Counted from the stretch's first letter, positions 7,609 to 16,217 are shown. The stretch: 64,000 nucleotides of DNA from Peribacillus sp. Bi96 (GCF_918698115.1 NZ_CAKKLV010000002.1:124001-188000); one strand, 5' to 3'. A program made the numbers and translations. Notes: generated by a model from the letters alone, not told the origin.

Positions 7609-8217
7609 ATGATTTCAGTTAATCCTGAAAGTCTGACTGAACGGGAAAATTATAAGTTTTTGACTGGAAGCATAATACCGAGACCTATAGCCCTTGTTAC
7701 TACACAATCCGAAACCGGTACAATCAATATAGCGCCGTTCAGTTTTTTTAATATCGTCAGTTCCAATCCTCCAATGATTTCCATATCTATTCAACGGAAA
7801 GAAGGAGTTTCAAAGGATACAGCCCGAAATGCCATTCAATCGGGTGAATTCGTTGTTCATATCACTGATGAAAACAATGTTGCTGATGCAAATCGAACAG
7901 CGAAGGAACTCCCACCGGACGAAAGTGAATTGAGTCTTACTAATTTCACGCCGGCGGTTAGTGATAAGGTATCCGTACCAGGATTGCAAGAAGCGAAGGT
8001 ACGCTTTGAATGTATATTAGAGCATGCGATACCATTGGCAGGTTCCAAGAATAAACCTGGTTGTGATTTATTGATAGGAAAAATAGTCTGCTATCATATA
8101 GAGCAAGATATTTACCATAATGGCCGAATTGACCAGAATGGGCTAAAACCTGTAGCAAGATTAGCGGGTCATACTTATACCAAACTAGGGGAATTATTTG
8201 AAATAGAACGGCCTTAA
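7609..8217 (+). CDS. flavin reductase-like FMN-binding split-barrel protein
   Basis: The protein has 202 residues from ATG 7609, 8 nt after GAAAGAGGG. In-frame ATGs at 7591 and 7603 are less well placed. The core TGSIIPRPIALVTT..INIAPFSFFN is typical of the DIM6/NTAB flavin-reductase-like split barrel, which binds FMN. It is the last gene of the quinone-stress operon and could supply reduced flavin or reduce quinones directly. The operon then ends at a strong terminator. It is not a member of the B. subtilis MhqR regulon as I know it, so the linkage is a local feature. Confidence 0.8.
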   Translation: MISVNPESLTERENYKFLTGSIIPRPIALVTTQSETGTINIAPFSFFNIVSSNPPMISISIQRKEGVSKDTARNAIQSGEFVVHITDENNVADANRTAKELPPDESELSLTNFTPAVSDKVSVPGLQEAKVRFECILEHAIPLAGSKNKPGCDLLIGKIVCYHIEQDIYHNGRIDQNGLKPVARLAGHTYTKLGELFEIERP

Positions 8218-8228
8218 GGAAAAAGAAA

Positions 8229-8264
8229 AAAATGGTGACATCTTTTAAGATGTCGCCATTTTTG
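8229..8264 (+). terminator. intrinsic terminator of the mhq-type operon
   Basis: AAAATGGTGACATCTT pairs with AAGATGTCGCCATTTT around a 2-base loop and ends in a T tract. The hairpin has one G-T pair. Confidence 0.88.
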
Positions 8265-8391
8265 TTAAACCAGTATTAACTCCAATCAAATATGGTGAAC
8301 GACTGTCCTAAAACAAGCAATCCTTTCATACTATGCCAGGGAATCAAACTTGTAGGAATTTAAAGGAAGTCTTTACTATCCAAAACAAAAC

Positions 8392-8420
8392 TTGACAATT
8401 TTTTCATAGGTTGATAGAGT
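8392..8420 (+). promoter_or_regulatory. sigmaA promoter of mmuPM
   Basis: TTGACA (8392-8397), a 17-bp spacer and TAGAGT (8415-8420) lie directly upstream of the S-box leader. Predicted initiation is near 8427. Confidence 0.6.
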
Positions 8421-8433
8421 TATAAAAAATAAT

Positions 8434-8536
8434 TTCTTATCCAGAGAGGTGGAGGGACTGGCCCTATGAAACCTCAGCAACAGGTCTACAAGGACACTGT
8501 GCTAATTCCAGGGGGTGAAACCTTGATAGATAAGAC
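8434..8536 (+). ncRNA. SAM-I (S-box) riboswitch
   Basis: Conserved S-box blocks appear in order: CTTATCCAGAGAGGTGGAGGG, ACTGGCCCTATGAAACCTC, AGCAAC, GGTGCTAATTCC-like and AGATAAG. P1 pairs 8436-8441 with 8529-8534. It is followed at 8558 by an intrinsic terminator, the usual expression platform. SAM binding is expected to end transcription, so the genes downstream are made when SAM is low. Confidence 0.93.
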
Positions 8537-8557
8537 CGAACGTTTTTATTTGTCAGT

Positions 8558-8592
8558 AACGCACTCTTTATTAGAGTGCGTTTTCGTTTTTT
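8558..8592 (+). terminator. riboswitch-controlled terminator
   Basis: AACGCACTCT (8558-8567) pairs with AGAGTGCGTT (8573-8582) and is followed by TTCGTTTTTT. It lies between the S-box and mmuP. Confidence 0.9.
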
Positions 8593-8619
8593 CTGGATGC
8601 AAGATAGAGGAGAGTAAGA

Positions 8620-10014
8620 ATGGGGAACAAAAGGAAGCATAATTTTCAAAGGGAAATGCAAGCACGTCATATAATAATGCTATCGCTTGGCGGGGTGATT
8701 GGAACTGGTTTATTCTTAAGTTCGGGTTATACGATTCAACAGGCTGGCCCGTTTGGTACAATCCTTTCGTATTTGATTGGAGCATTAGTGGTTTATCTAG
8801 TCATGTTATGTTTAGGTGAACTGGCAGTGCAAATGCCCGAGACAGGTGCATTTCATAGCTATGCAGCGAAATACATAGGACCTGGGACAGGGTATACAGT
8901 AGCCTGGTTGTACTGGCTAACTTGGACTGTCGCACTGGGTTCGGAATTCACGGCTGCAGGTTTGTTGATGCAGCGATGGTTTCCCTCAATCAATGTCTGG
9001 ATATGGAGCGCTTTATTTGCCATTTTGGTTTTTGTCTTAAATGCGTGGACTGTTAAGTTTTTTGCTGAATCCGAATTCTGGTTTGCGTCTATAAAGGTAT
9101 TTGCGATTGTGATATTTATTATTTTAGGAGCAGCGGCAATGCTAGGTTTTATTCCCATCATACATTCGCAATCAGCTCCGTTATTTTCCAATTTTACACA
9201 TGCAGGTTTATTCCCTAATGGGGCTTTTGCCATTCTAATGACGATGCTTGCAGTGAATTTTGCATTTTCTGGAACGGAATTAATCGGAATTGCAGCTGGA
9301 GAAACGGTTAATCCAGAAAAAACGATACCAAAGGCAATCCGTATGACATTATGGAGATTAATTATCTTTTTTGTAGGAACCATCGTCGTATTATCCGCAT
9401 TATTGCCTATTTCGGATGCAAGCGTATTAGAGAGCCCTTTTGTAGCAGTTCTTGAACGTATTGGAGTGCCATATTCAGCGGATATTATGAACTTTGTTAT
9501 TTTAACTGCCATTTTGTCTGCTGCAAACTCAGGACTTTATGCCTCATCCAGAATGCTTTGGTCACTTGCAGATAAAAAAACTATATCCCCAATATTTGCA
9601 AAATTGACAAAACGGGGTGTTCCAATATATGCAGTCATTTTCAGTATGTTGGGCGGAGGCTTAGCCCTGTTCTCGAGTATTATTGCTCCGGATACTGTAT
9701 ACATAGTGCTTGTATCCATTTCGGGTCTAGCCGTGGTTATAGTTTGGATGAGTATTAGCGCGTCACAGCTTCTTTTTCGCAGACGATTTATAAAAGAAGG
9801 AAATTCAGTAAATGATTTGGCTTATCGTACACCATTATATCCACTCGTACCAATCGTTTCCTTCATGCTATGTCTTGCTTCTTGCATAGGAATAGCATTT
9901 GATCCTAAACAACGAATAGCACTATATTGTGGTATTCCATTTATTTTATTTTGCTATGGAAGTTATTATCTAACACAAACTATAAAGAAAAGAGGAGAAG
10001 GTCATGAAGAATAA
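8620..10014 (+). CDS. mmuP: S-methylmethionine permease
   Basis: The 464-residue APC-superfamily permease has about 12 hydrophobic segments. The first contains the substrate-binding [15 protein letters not shown], and the [12 protein letters not shown] loop follows. It probably imports S-methylmethionine, a plant-derived methyl donor. Assignment within the amino-acid permease family rests on the S-box upstream and on mmuM overlapping its 3' end by 11 bases. GAGGAGAG precedes ATG 8620. Transcription should rise when SAM falls. Confidence 0.85.
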   Translation: MGNKRKHNFQREMQARHIIMLSLGGVIGTGLFLSSGYTIQQAGPFGTILSYLIGALVVYLVMLCLGELAVQMPETGAFHSYAAKYIGPGTGYTVAWLYWLTWTVALGSEFTAAGLLMQRWFPSINVWIWSALFAILVFVLNAWTVKFFAESEFWFASIKVFAIVIFIILGAAAMLGFIPIIHSQSAPLFSNFTHAGLFPNGAFAILMTMLAVNFAFSGTELIGIAAGETVNPEKTIPKAIRMTLWRLIIFFVGTIVVLSALLPISDASVLESPFVAVLERIGVPYSADIMNFVILTAILSAANSGLYASSRMLWSLADKKTISPIFAKLTKRGVPIYAVIFSMLGGGLALFSSIIAPDTVYIVLVSISGLAVVIVWMSISASQLLFRRRFIKEGNSVNDLAYRTPLYPLVPIVSFMLCLASCIGIAFDPKQRIALYCGIPFILFCYGSYYLTQTIKKRGEGHEE

Positions 10015-10966
10015 AATGAATCCGATTGATGCTATTTTACGAGATCATTCAGTCATGATTTTGGACGGAGCTCTAGCTACAGAGCTTGAGAGGCATGGGT
10101 GTGATTTGGATGATCCCCTGTGGTCTGCACGTGTATTAATTGAAAATCCAGAAGTGATTTATCAGGTTCACTCTGACTATTTTCGTGCTGGAGCAGACTG
10201 TGCGATAACGGCAAGTTACCAAGCTACTGTTGAAGGTTTCGCCTTCCGTGGAATACAAGAAAAAGAGGCTTTGGAGTTAATAAAGAAAACGGTGTTACTT
10301 GCCAGAAGAGCAAGGGATGATTTTTGGAAGGAAGAAAATCAAACGATTAGACCTAAGCCATTGGTCGCTGCATCCGTTGGACCTTATGGGGCTTTCCTTG
10401 CAGATGGTTCAGAGTATATAGGAAACTATGGTGTTTCAGATGAAACTTTAGCGGATTTTCATCGCTCAAGAATATCAGCTTTAATTGAAGCAGGAGCTGA
10501 TCTATTAGCATTTGAAACGATTCCTTCCCAGCAAGAAGCAAAAGTATTGGATTCATTATTGAAAGATTATCCAGATGTGTATGCTTGGCTATCGTTTTCT
10601 TTGAAAAATGAGAAAGCGATAAGTGACGGTACAACGCTGCAGGAGTGTGCGAGATTGTTTGGGAACAGTGAGCAAATTGCAGCAATTGGCATTAACTGTG
10701 CCCCAGTATCAGGCATCACGGAAGCTATCAAGGTGTTGAGTGCAAACACACAAAAGCCAATAATTGTTTATCCTAACTCTGGTGAAACCTATAATCCAGA
10801 AACTAAAACATGGCATGGCCAAGAATCATGTAACAGTCTCGACCTGAAATCTGAAGAATGGCACCATGCAGGGGCACGTTTAATAGGAGGATGCTGTAGA
10901 ACGGCACCTCATCATATTGAAGAGATTTCAAGAAAGTGGAGACCAACTGAGGTCGTGTCCTCATAG
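10004..10966 (+). CDS. mmuM: homocysteine S-methyltransferase
   Basis: The cytosolic Zn-dependent enzyme transfers a methyl group from S-methylmethionine to homocysteine, giving two methionines. The 320-residue length is normal. The three zinc-binding cysteines are Cys232 (INCAPV) and Cys297-Cys298 (GGCCRT), and the N-terminal [11 protein letters not shown] motif is present. AGAGGAGAAGG precedes ATG 10004, which lies inside the end of mmuP, so the two are co-translated under the S-box. Confidence 0.92.
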   Translation: MKNKMNPIDAILRDHSVMILDGALATELERHGCDLDDPLWSARVLIENPEVIYQVHSDYFRAGADCAITASYQATVEGFAFRGIQEKEALELIKKTVLLARRARDDFWKEENQTIRPKPLVAASVGPYGAFLADGSEYIGNYGVSDETLADFHRSRISALIEAGADLLAFETIPSQQEAKVLDSLLKDYPDVYAWLSFSLKNEKAISDGTTLQECARLFGNSEQIAAIGINCAPVSGITEAIKVLSANTQKPIIVYPNSGETYNPETKTWHGQESCNSLDLKSEEWHHAGARLIGGCCRTAPHHIEEISRKWRPTEVVSS

Positions 10967-11040
10967 CCATTTTTAATAGAAAACTTTTTATAAGATATGT
11001 AAGAAGAAGGGATACTCGTAAATAGTCATTAAATGAAAAC

Positions 11041-11074
11041 AAAAAGAACAGGAATGAAGCAACCTGTTCTTTTT
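11041..11074 (+). terminator. intrinsic terminator of mmuPM
   Basis: AAAAAGAACAGG pairs with CCTGTTCTTTTT around a 10-base loop. The A and T tracts on either side could also serve the ansR strand. Confidence 0.85.
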
Positions 11075-11224
11075 AGTATCTATATTCAGGTTCAGCTATG
11101 CTTCTCGCACCAAACCGGATTTCAATAACATTTCGATGGGAACAGATCTTAACTTTCCCGTGACCCACAGGTTAAGTGTTAATATTTCCTTACGAGGTTC
11201 ATAGAAGAACCCATCTACAAGACC

Positions 11225-11626
11225 CTAGCCCAATGGATCTTTTGGTTCAGTTTGTTTATAGCGATTTACTTCCACTTCTCGCTTAGCTCTTATAAATGCA
11301 ATAAATTGAATCATTTCCTCTTCAGAAAGAGAGGTTCCGTCGACAGAAAGCTCCAAATTTGATGAAAAATCCGTTAATTCCCTGGCTTGACTGGACTCTG
11401 TGGAAACCCCTTCAGGCTTAAAAGCTGGATCATCAATTCTGCCTAGAATGTAATCCGTGGACGTCTCATATAAGCCAGCTAATAAATTAATCGTTTCCAA
11501 TGAAGGGCGGCGATGACCAGATTCATAACCGGCATAAGTACTTTTGGCGATTCCGAGTCTGTCAGCCGTATATTGCAAAGACCACCTTTTGCCCTTCCTT
11601 AATGTAGTTAAACTATTTAAAATCAT
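11225..11626 (-). CDS. ansR: XRE-family repressor of the asparaginase gene
   Basis: The 133-residue protein has an N-terminal helix-turn-helix (about 4-60). The recognition region, WSLQYTADRLGIAKSTYAGY, is nearly that of B. subtilis AnsR. AnsR represses ans genes and is relieved by asparagine or aspartate-type inducers. The C-terminal SVDGTSLSEEEMIQFIAFIRAK also matches the AnsR tail, with about 17 extra residues overall. It is divergent from ansA, and the intergenic region holds two copies of a palindromic site. AAAGGAG precedes the ATG. Confidence 0.9.
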   Translation of the reverse strand: MILNSLTTLRKGKRWSLQYTADRLGIAKSTYAGYESGHRRPSLETINLLAGLYETSTDYILGRIDDPAFKPEGVSTESSQARELTDFSSNLELSVDGTSLSEEEMIQFIAFIRAKREVEVNRYKQTEPKDPLG

Positions 11627-11679
11627 CCTTATTACTCTCCTTTGTATGAAACCATTATAGCATCATATGGCAATAAAGT

Positions 11680-11689
11680 GTACGCGTAA
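11680..11689. promoter_or_regulatory. ansR: putative AnsR operator 1
   Basis: GTACGCGTAA has the 8-bp palindromic core TACGCGTA. It overlaps the position of a -35 element for ansR, whose -10 is TATAAT on the complement of 11654-11659, suggesting autoregulation. Confidence 0.55.
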
Positions 11690-11703
11690 TGAATAACTTT
11701 CAC

Positions 11704-11732
11704 TTGATTTCACTCGGTAATATGACTATAAT
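11704..11732 (+). promoter_or_regulatory. ansA: sigmaA promoter of ansA
   Basis: TTGATT (11704-11709), a 17-bp spacer and a perfect TATAAT (11727-11732) place initiation near 11739, just upstream of operator 2. Confidence 0.78.
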
Positions 11733-11742
11733 TACATAATAT

Positions 11743-11752
11743 GTACGCGTAA
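11743..11752. promoter_or_regulatory. ansR: putative AnsR operator 2
   Basis: This is a second exact GTACGCGTAA, 63 bp (about six helical turns) from the first and lying at about +4 to +13 of the ansA transcript. The position suits repression by steric block. Confidence 0.6.
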
Positions 11753-11819
11753 CGTAGACAAATGCAGAGAATTCATCCTTTTCTGAGATGCATAGAATGA
11801 TGGAGAATCGGGGAGGCTT

Positions 11820-12842
11820 ATGGGAGGTAGAATGGTGGAGAATTTGAAGGTAAAAAAGAAGAAGTTGATGTTGATTACTACCGGTGGGACAATTGCTTCG
11901 TTAGAAGGGAAAAACGGACTTGTTCCAGAGATGAAAGCGGAGGAAATTTTAGGTCACCTACCGGGTTTGGATTTACTATGTCAGATTGATAGTATGCCTT
12001 TGATGAATATTGATAGTACAAATATGCAGCCGGAAGATTGGACAGTAATGGCAAAATCCATCCATGAGCACTATCATGATTACGATGGCTTTGTTATCAC
12101 CCATGGAACAGATACCATGGGTTACACTTCAGCTGCGCTCTCATATATGTTACAAGATTTAGGGAAACCAATTGTTATTACAGGTTCTCAAATCCCAATT
12201 GCCTTTAAAAAGACAGATGCCAAAAGAAATATCTCTGACGCGATTCGGTTTGCTTGTGAAGAGATTGGCGGAGTATATGTAGTTTTTGATGGTAGAGTCA
12301 TTCAGGGTACAAGGGCCATTAAGCTGAGAACGAAAAGTTATGATTCATTTGAAAGTATTAATTACCCTTATATTGCTTCTATATACAAAGATAAAATTGA
12401 GTATGGTAAGCCTGTTCCTATACCGAATAATAAAGAAGTTAAGTTGGATACTTCCATTTGCACTGATGTTGCTTTGGTAAAGCTGCATCCCGGAATTAAG
12501 CCAGAATTCTTTGATTTTCTGAAACATCAATATCGAGGTATTGTCATTGAAAGTTATGGGAGCGGCGGTATTCCATTTCAAGGTAGAAATATTTTAGAGA
12601 AATTGAATGAACTGGTACAGTGTGGAATATCCGTTGTCATTACTACCCAATGTTTAGAGGAAGGGGAAGATATGGATATATATGAAGTGGGACGAAAAGT
12701 AAATCAGAATGTCATCATTCGTTCCAGAAATATGAATACAGAAGCCATCGTTCCCAAATTGATGTGGATATTAGCCAAGACACAGGATTCAAAGAAAGTG
12801 AAGGAAATGATGGAAACACCGATAGCAGAGGATATTACATGA
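11820..12842 (+). CDS. ansA: type I L-asparaginase
   Basis: The cytoplasmic enzyme hydrolyses L-asparagine to aspartate and ammonia. Both catalytic threonine motifs are present, TTGGTIAS near the start and [17 protein letters not shown], together with [16 protein letters not shown] and [13 protein letters not shown]. The length (up to 340) agrees with B. subtilis AnsA. Start choice is uncertain: ATG 11820, ATG 11832 and GTG 11835 all sit near GGGAGG-type sites. It is controlled by divergent AnsR. The aspartase gene that normally follows is a remnant. Confidence 0.92.
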   Translation: MGGRMVENLKVKKKKLMLITTGGTIASLEGKNGLVPEMKAEEILGHLPGLDLLCQIDSMPLMNIDSTNMQPEDWTVMAKSIHEHYHDYDGFVITHGTDTMGYTSAALSYMLQDLGKPIVITGSQIPIAFKKTDAKRNISDAIRFACEEIGGVYVVFDGRVIQGTRAIKLRTKSYDSFESINYPYIASIYKDKIEYGKPVPIPNNKEVKLDTSICTDVALVKLHPGIKPEFFDFLKHQYRGIVIESYGSGGIPFQGRNILEKLNELVQCGISVVITTQCLEEGEDMDIYEVGRKVNQNVIIRSRNMNTEAIVPKLMWILAKTQDSKKVKEMMETPIAEDIT

Positions 12843-12859
12843 TCAACATACAAAGGAGC

Positions 12860-13044
12860 AAGGGGAAGTATTCCTTGTATTACGTATTGCGCGTGAAACG
12901 ATTTTAAAAGGCAAATCAGTTCGCGAACTTTGTGTACAATATGATGTGTTGACAGAAGAAGAATTGGATTTGATTCTAAATCCTTATGAGATGACAAACC
13001 AGGTATTGCGGAAGCTTCTCTTTTTGATAGGCTATAATCAGTAA
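12860..13044 (+). pseudogene. ansB: remnant of aspartate ammonia-lyase (AnsB C-terminus, frameshifted)
   Basis: Directly after ansA, following a likely AAAGGAGC ribosome binding site (12851-12858), only the last 55 or so codons of an aspartase remain. The frame reads RIARETILKGKSVRELC, then YDVLTEEELDLILNPYEMT, the conserved AnsB tail. Past EMTN a missing base shifts the frame. Adding one C restores PGIAEASLFDRL and a stop at 13035-13037. About 400 N-terminal codons, including the catalytic region, are absent. The segment is therefore a dead 3' fragment of an ansAB operon. Confidence 0.85.
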
Positions 13045-13080
13045 ATTAGTTGAAAACATTAATCTATATGATTTTTGATG

Positions 13081-13130
13081 TAATGACTATGCCTTTAGGA
13101 CCGAGCGTTGGTTTATAGGCATAGTCATTA
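13081..13130. terminator. 14-bp perfect inverted repeat, probable terminator of the ans operon
   Basis: TAATGACTATGCCT (13081-13094) is exactly complementary to 13117-13130 across a 22-base loop. The T tract is poor. The rest of 13045-13320 shows no convincing gene. Confidence 0.5.
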
Positions 13131-13321
13131 ATTATATACATCTAATATGAAATTTCCCCCAATCATCCGTCACCTGCGTGTGAGTACTGGAAACTGAATA
13201 TTCAAAAAACAGGTAAAGAATAAAGCTTATGCAATTTCATCTGTGTTATAGGTCTTTTTCAAATCGGGGTTATTTTTGACAGTAGTACTAATCAAAATTA
13301 TGGAGCGGGTTTAACTATTCA

Positions 13322-13363
13322 TATAAAACCCATCGCCTTAGTATAAATCTATGGGCGATGGGG
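13322..13363 (-). terminator. intrinsic terminator of glpT
   Basis: CCCATCGCC (13329-13337) pairs with GGCGATGGG (13354-13362). On the complement strand the stem runs into TTTTATAT, so it serves the glpT remnant. Confidence 0.75.
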
Positions 13364-13402
13364 AAGCTTGAGCTCAATAGTGCCTGTAATAATATATCCG
13401 TA

Positions 13403-14012
13403 TTAGCCTTTTACTACTTCCTGTCCACGAACATTCCATGTAATTGCAAAAACCACTACTGCCAGAACACAAGAAATCGTTATTAATGTAAAACCTGCAT
13501 TCCAACCTGCAAAGTCTACTACATATCCCATAATAGCATTAGCCGCTACAGATCCACCTAAATATCCAAATAAGCCAGTCAGTCCTGCTGCAGTGCCTGC
13601 AGCTTTTTTAGGAACTAAATCAAGTGCTTGCAGACCTATCAACATAACAGGTCCATAAATTAAGAATCCAATCGCAATTAGGGAAATAATATCAATCATC
13701 GGGTTGCCTGCAGGGTTAAACCAGTAAACAAGGACTGCGATTAATACTCCCAGCATAAAGACAACCCCCGCCGGTCCACGACGTCCTTTAAAAACTTTAT
13801 CCGAGATATAACCGCATAATAAAGTTCCCGGAATGCCTGCCCATTCGTATAAGAAATAAGCCGTACTGGACTCGTCCATGTTGAAGCCTTTTTCTTCGCT
13901 TAAAAATGAAGATACCGATGAAAACTTGTAATCTGAGTTTCTTATATTCAGAATCTATTTTTCCTTCAGGCAATCTTTCAACTGGTAGAGCTGGCTTAAA
14001 TAATTTGAGCAT
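13403..14012 (-). pseudogene. glpT: glycerol-3-phosphate transporter with an internal deletion
   Basis: The complement strand starts normally (AAGGAGG, then ATG at 14012) and encodes the GlpT N-terminus MLKLFKPALPVERLPEG through [10 protein letters not shown]. After about 38 codons the frame shifts, and the sequence continues as a late part of Glp[41 protein letters not shown], to the natural stop at 13403. Normal GlpT has about 440 residues, so roughly 230 are missing, including several membrane helices. Promoter, leader and terminator are intact. The product cannot be a functional transporter. Confidence 0.88.
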
Positions 14013-14071
14013 CCAATTCCTCCTTAATATGATATTTTTGAACCTAATTTAGTAAAGTTTTGATGATGACA

Positions 14072-14132
14072 CAAAAAAACTCATACCAAAATAGCAACCT
14101 TATTGTTTATAAGGTCCTATTAAAGCATGAGT
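14072..14132 (-). terminator. leader terminator of glpT (GlpP-type antitermination)
   Basis: On the complement a long nested hairpin (ACTCAT..AATAG..CCTTAT / ATAAGG..CTATT..ATGAGT) ends in seven T residues. It lies between the glpT promoter and start codon. B. subtilis glpTQ, glpFK and glpD use such leaders with antiterminator GlpP. GlpP action here is inferred. Confidence 0.75.
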
Positions 14133-14167
14133 CTCCAAATCTCCACCATCGTTAACTTGTAATAATT

Positions 14168-14196
14168 ATACTATCTTCATAAGAAAACGCTGTCAA
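14168..14196 (-). promoter_or_regulatory. sigmaA promoter of glpT
   Basis: On the complement TTGACA (14196-14191), a 17-bp spacer and TAGTAT (14173-14168) drive the leader. From 14197 to 14506 I see no convincing gene; a 77-codon complement ORF there lacks a ribosome binding site. Confidence 0.7.
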
Positions 14197-14506
14197 CATT
14201 TTTTTGTGCAATTCAGACAAAGAAGGCACCATTGGCTTCAAGTTAACTAAGTCCTTATTAGCACTAGTTTTATATCAGGATAAAAATAAATAAATATAAA
14301 AATAAAAATGCGGCTCACTTGAAATGGCTTAATCCGTTTTAATATTTCATTTAAGGTTTTTTTCTGAACCAATGGTATGTGTCCAAAGTGCCAATGAATA
14401 GTAATAGTAAAGGTAAAACCAGAATGACATACGCACTTTTTCATCTTTTTTAAGCTATTTAAAAAAATGCAATTAGTCATTTCTAGGTGGGAAAGGGAGG
14501 ATAACT

Positions 14507-15046
14507 TTGAAACAAGTGAATCGCTTTATCCGAAGCGTTACATTACTAATGCTCGCATTGCTCATGTTTAGTGGGCAGGCCGCTTGTGCTTCATCAGATT
14601 CAATATCATCGCAATCCACGCCAGACCTTTTGATTCGGCAAATCATGGGTTTAGCCTATGAATCCCAACAATCCATTAACAGTGGACCATTTTCTGTAGG
14701 TGATTCATTGAAGAAAGTGGAAAAAGCATGGGGTGCACCGGAAGATTTAAGTACTGCTGCAGCCAATTATTGGAGCCGGAATGTCCGATTCCTCTATGAC
14801 GGTTCAACAGGTAGAAAAACGATTACCGGCATTGATGATTTTGATCCGAAATTGCAATCCATTCATTTATCCATGTTGAAGGGATTGATTGGTGAACCTA
14901 TAAGTGAAGTGGAGCAAGAAGGGATGTACTATGTCACTTATACCGATTACGCAAATTATAAAGTGGTCTTCGTGTTTGAAAGCGCCTGGATTAACCCTGA
15001 TCCAAGATTGAATATGTATACGGTTGAATTTGCGACAGATCAATAA
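14507..15046 (+). CDS. YjgB-like secreted protein (DUF4309)
   Basis: The 179-residue protein starts at TTG 14507, 6 nt after GGGAGG. It has a signal peptide with basic residues, then VTLLMLALLMFSG and a probable AxA-type cleavage after ACA. QAAC is a poor lipobox because the -3 residue is Gln. The mature part (GPFSVGDSLKKVEKAWG, then GIDDFDPKLQSIHLSML) resembles the DUF4309/YjgB family of exported Bacillus proteins of unknown function. It is monocistronic. Confidence 0.75.
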   Translation: MKQVNRFIRSVTLLMLALLMFSGQAACASSDSISSQSTPDLLIRQIMGLAYESQQSINSGPFSVGDSLKKVEKAWGAPEDLSTAAANYWSRNVRFLYDGSTGRKTITGIDDFDPKLQSIHLSMLKGLIGEPISEVEQEGMYYVTYTDYANYKVVFVFESAWINPDPRLNMYTVEFATDQ

Positions 15047-15059
15047 GAAACCACCACAC

Positions 15060-15098
15060 AAAAGAAATCGTCCCTTTATTGCAGCGGGGCGATTCTTT
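15060..15098 (+). terminator. intrinsic terminator after the YjgB-like gene
   Basis: AAAGAAATCGTCCC pairs imperfectly with GGGGCGATTCTTT around an AT-rich loop. The interval to 15224 holds no other feature I can support. Confidence 0.6.
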
Positions 15099-15224
15099 GC
15101 TGTTATTATCTTTTTCTTACCACCGGGAGAATTTTATTTAAGAATCTAATCTTACCGTTCTAATCAATATTGTTCAGCCATACATTAAGAAGATGTAAGT
15201 AAAATGATTTAGGGGGGAACTGCT

Positions 15225-15668
15225 TTGTCAGAAGGATTGCATAGTATCATTTTACCGGTTTCAATAGACACTGTATGGGGGTTTGTAAGTGTCATAGATC
15301 GTTGGGCACCTCTTGTACCAGGGTATATCAATCATGAGATGATTAATGATAGGACACTTATATGGGAGTTTAAAAGCGATTTAGGATTGATGAAAAAGAA
15401 AATTAAACTTGAAGTGAATATTTTGGAATGGAACGAACCCGACAAGGTAACATTTAAACTACGGGGATTAAATGAAAAATTTGATGGGTATGGCTATTTC
15501 TTAGCAGAACAGTGCGGTATGGGACAGACTAAAATGACTGGCTGCTTGGCGATAACGGCAAAAGGAGCTAAAGCCCCGATCGTTAATGCTTTGTTAAAAA
15601 CTTACGTTCCCCAAATGACGATTGAGTTTTCTGAGGCCATGGCACAAAATCTTCTCGTGCAAAAATAG
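15225..15668 (+). CDS. CoxG-like SRPBCC family protein
   Basis: The 147-residue protein starts at TTG 15225, 7 nt after AGGGGGG. It has the START/Bet v 1-like (SRPBCC) pattern of CoxG-type proteins: an N-terminal VSIDTVWGFVSVIDRWAPLVPG helix segment, a strand-rich middle and a long C-terminal helix. Members bind hydrophobic ligands or membranes. No carbon monoxide dehydrogenase genes are nearby, so a CO-related role is unlikely. It stands alone upstream of the CstR gene. Confidence 0.72.
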   Translation: MSEGLHSIILPVSIDTVWGFVSVIDRWAPLVPGYINHEMINDRTLIWEFKSDLGLMKKKIKLEVNILEWNEPDKVTFKLRGLNEKFDGYGYFLAEQCGMGQTKMTGCLAITAKGAKAPIVNALLKTYVPQMTIEFSEAMAQNLLVQK

Positions 15669-15706
15669 AAATTACATATCGATCAAGCAATGTTGGGTAT
15701 TGGCAC

Positions 15707-15735
15707 TTGACAATTATACCTATTGGGTATGTATT
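15707..15735 (+). promoter_or_regulatory. cstR: promoter of cstR with embedded CstR-type operator
   Basis: TTGACA (15707-15712), a 17-bp spacer and TGTATT (15730-15735) form the promoter. Between the boxes lies the inverted repeat ATACC-TATTG-GGTAT (15716-15730), similar to CsoR/CstR operators. A further half site GGGTAT occurs at about 15695-15700. The layout indicates autorepression. Confidence 0.6.
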
Positions 15736-15838
15736 ATAAATTGTAAGATTTTTATCAAGCTTCATTTCAAATTGATTTAAATTTGGTATGATGTCAGGAT
15801 GAAAATTATTAGTTATAGGGGTAGGAGGTCCACCTCAT

Positions 15839-16102
15839 ATGGAATATGAAAAGCAGATGAAAAATAGAGTGAAGCGAATTGAAGGGCAGCTTCGTGGTAT
15901 TTTGAAAATGATGGAAGAAAATAAAGATTGTAGAGATGTAGTCACGCAGTTATCTGCCACAAGATCTGCGATCGATAGGACAATAGGGGTAATCGTAAGC
16001 TCGAATCTTGTAGAATGCGTACGGGAAGCTAATGAAACCGGAGAAAATAATCCCGAGGATCTTGTTAAAGAAGCCGTGAATTTATTAGTGAAAAGCCGGT
16101 AA
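15839..16102 (+). CDS. cstR: persulfide-sensing repressor CstR (CsoR/FrmR family)
   Basis: The 87-residue all-helical repressor has the family's two conserved cysteines at Cys31 (KDCRDV) and Cys60 (NLVECV), the same numbering as S. aureus CstR. The copper-ligand His of CsoR is replaced by Asn56 (SSNLVEC), favouring a persulfide sensor over a Cu(I) sensor. MMEENKDC and EAVNLLVKSR are nearly identical to CstR. Unusually, no sulfide-oxidising cst genes follow. The next gene is cardiolipin synthase, so targets are probably elsewhere besides its own promoter. Confidence 0.85.
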   Translation: MEYEKQMKNRVKRIEGQLRGILKMMEENKDCRDVVTQLSATRSAIDRTIGVIVSSNLVECVREANETGENNPEDLVKEAVNLLVKSR

Positions 16103-16184
16103 GACATTTTGCTTTTTTTTGTTAATAATTGCATAAGGCATCCTGTCATATTGTGGAATTTTAAGGTTCGGTGGATGTTTTTTA

Positions 16185-16217
16185 AAAAATGGGCCTCTAT
16201 AGGAGAGGCCCATTTTT
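16185..16217 (+). terminator. intrinsic terminator of cstR
   Basis: AAAATGGGCCTCT pairs with AGAGGCCCATTTTT across a 5-base loop. Confidence 0.88.

Noticed and set aside
8859..9512. 217-codon ORF antisense to mmuP
   Set aside because: Shadow frame of a membrane-protein gene; no start signals, and the sense product is clear.
14247..14480. 77-codon ORF on the complement
   Set aside because: It has no ribosome binding site, an odd composition with runs of Ile/Phe, and no recognisable family.
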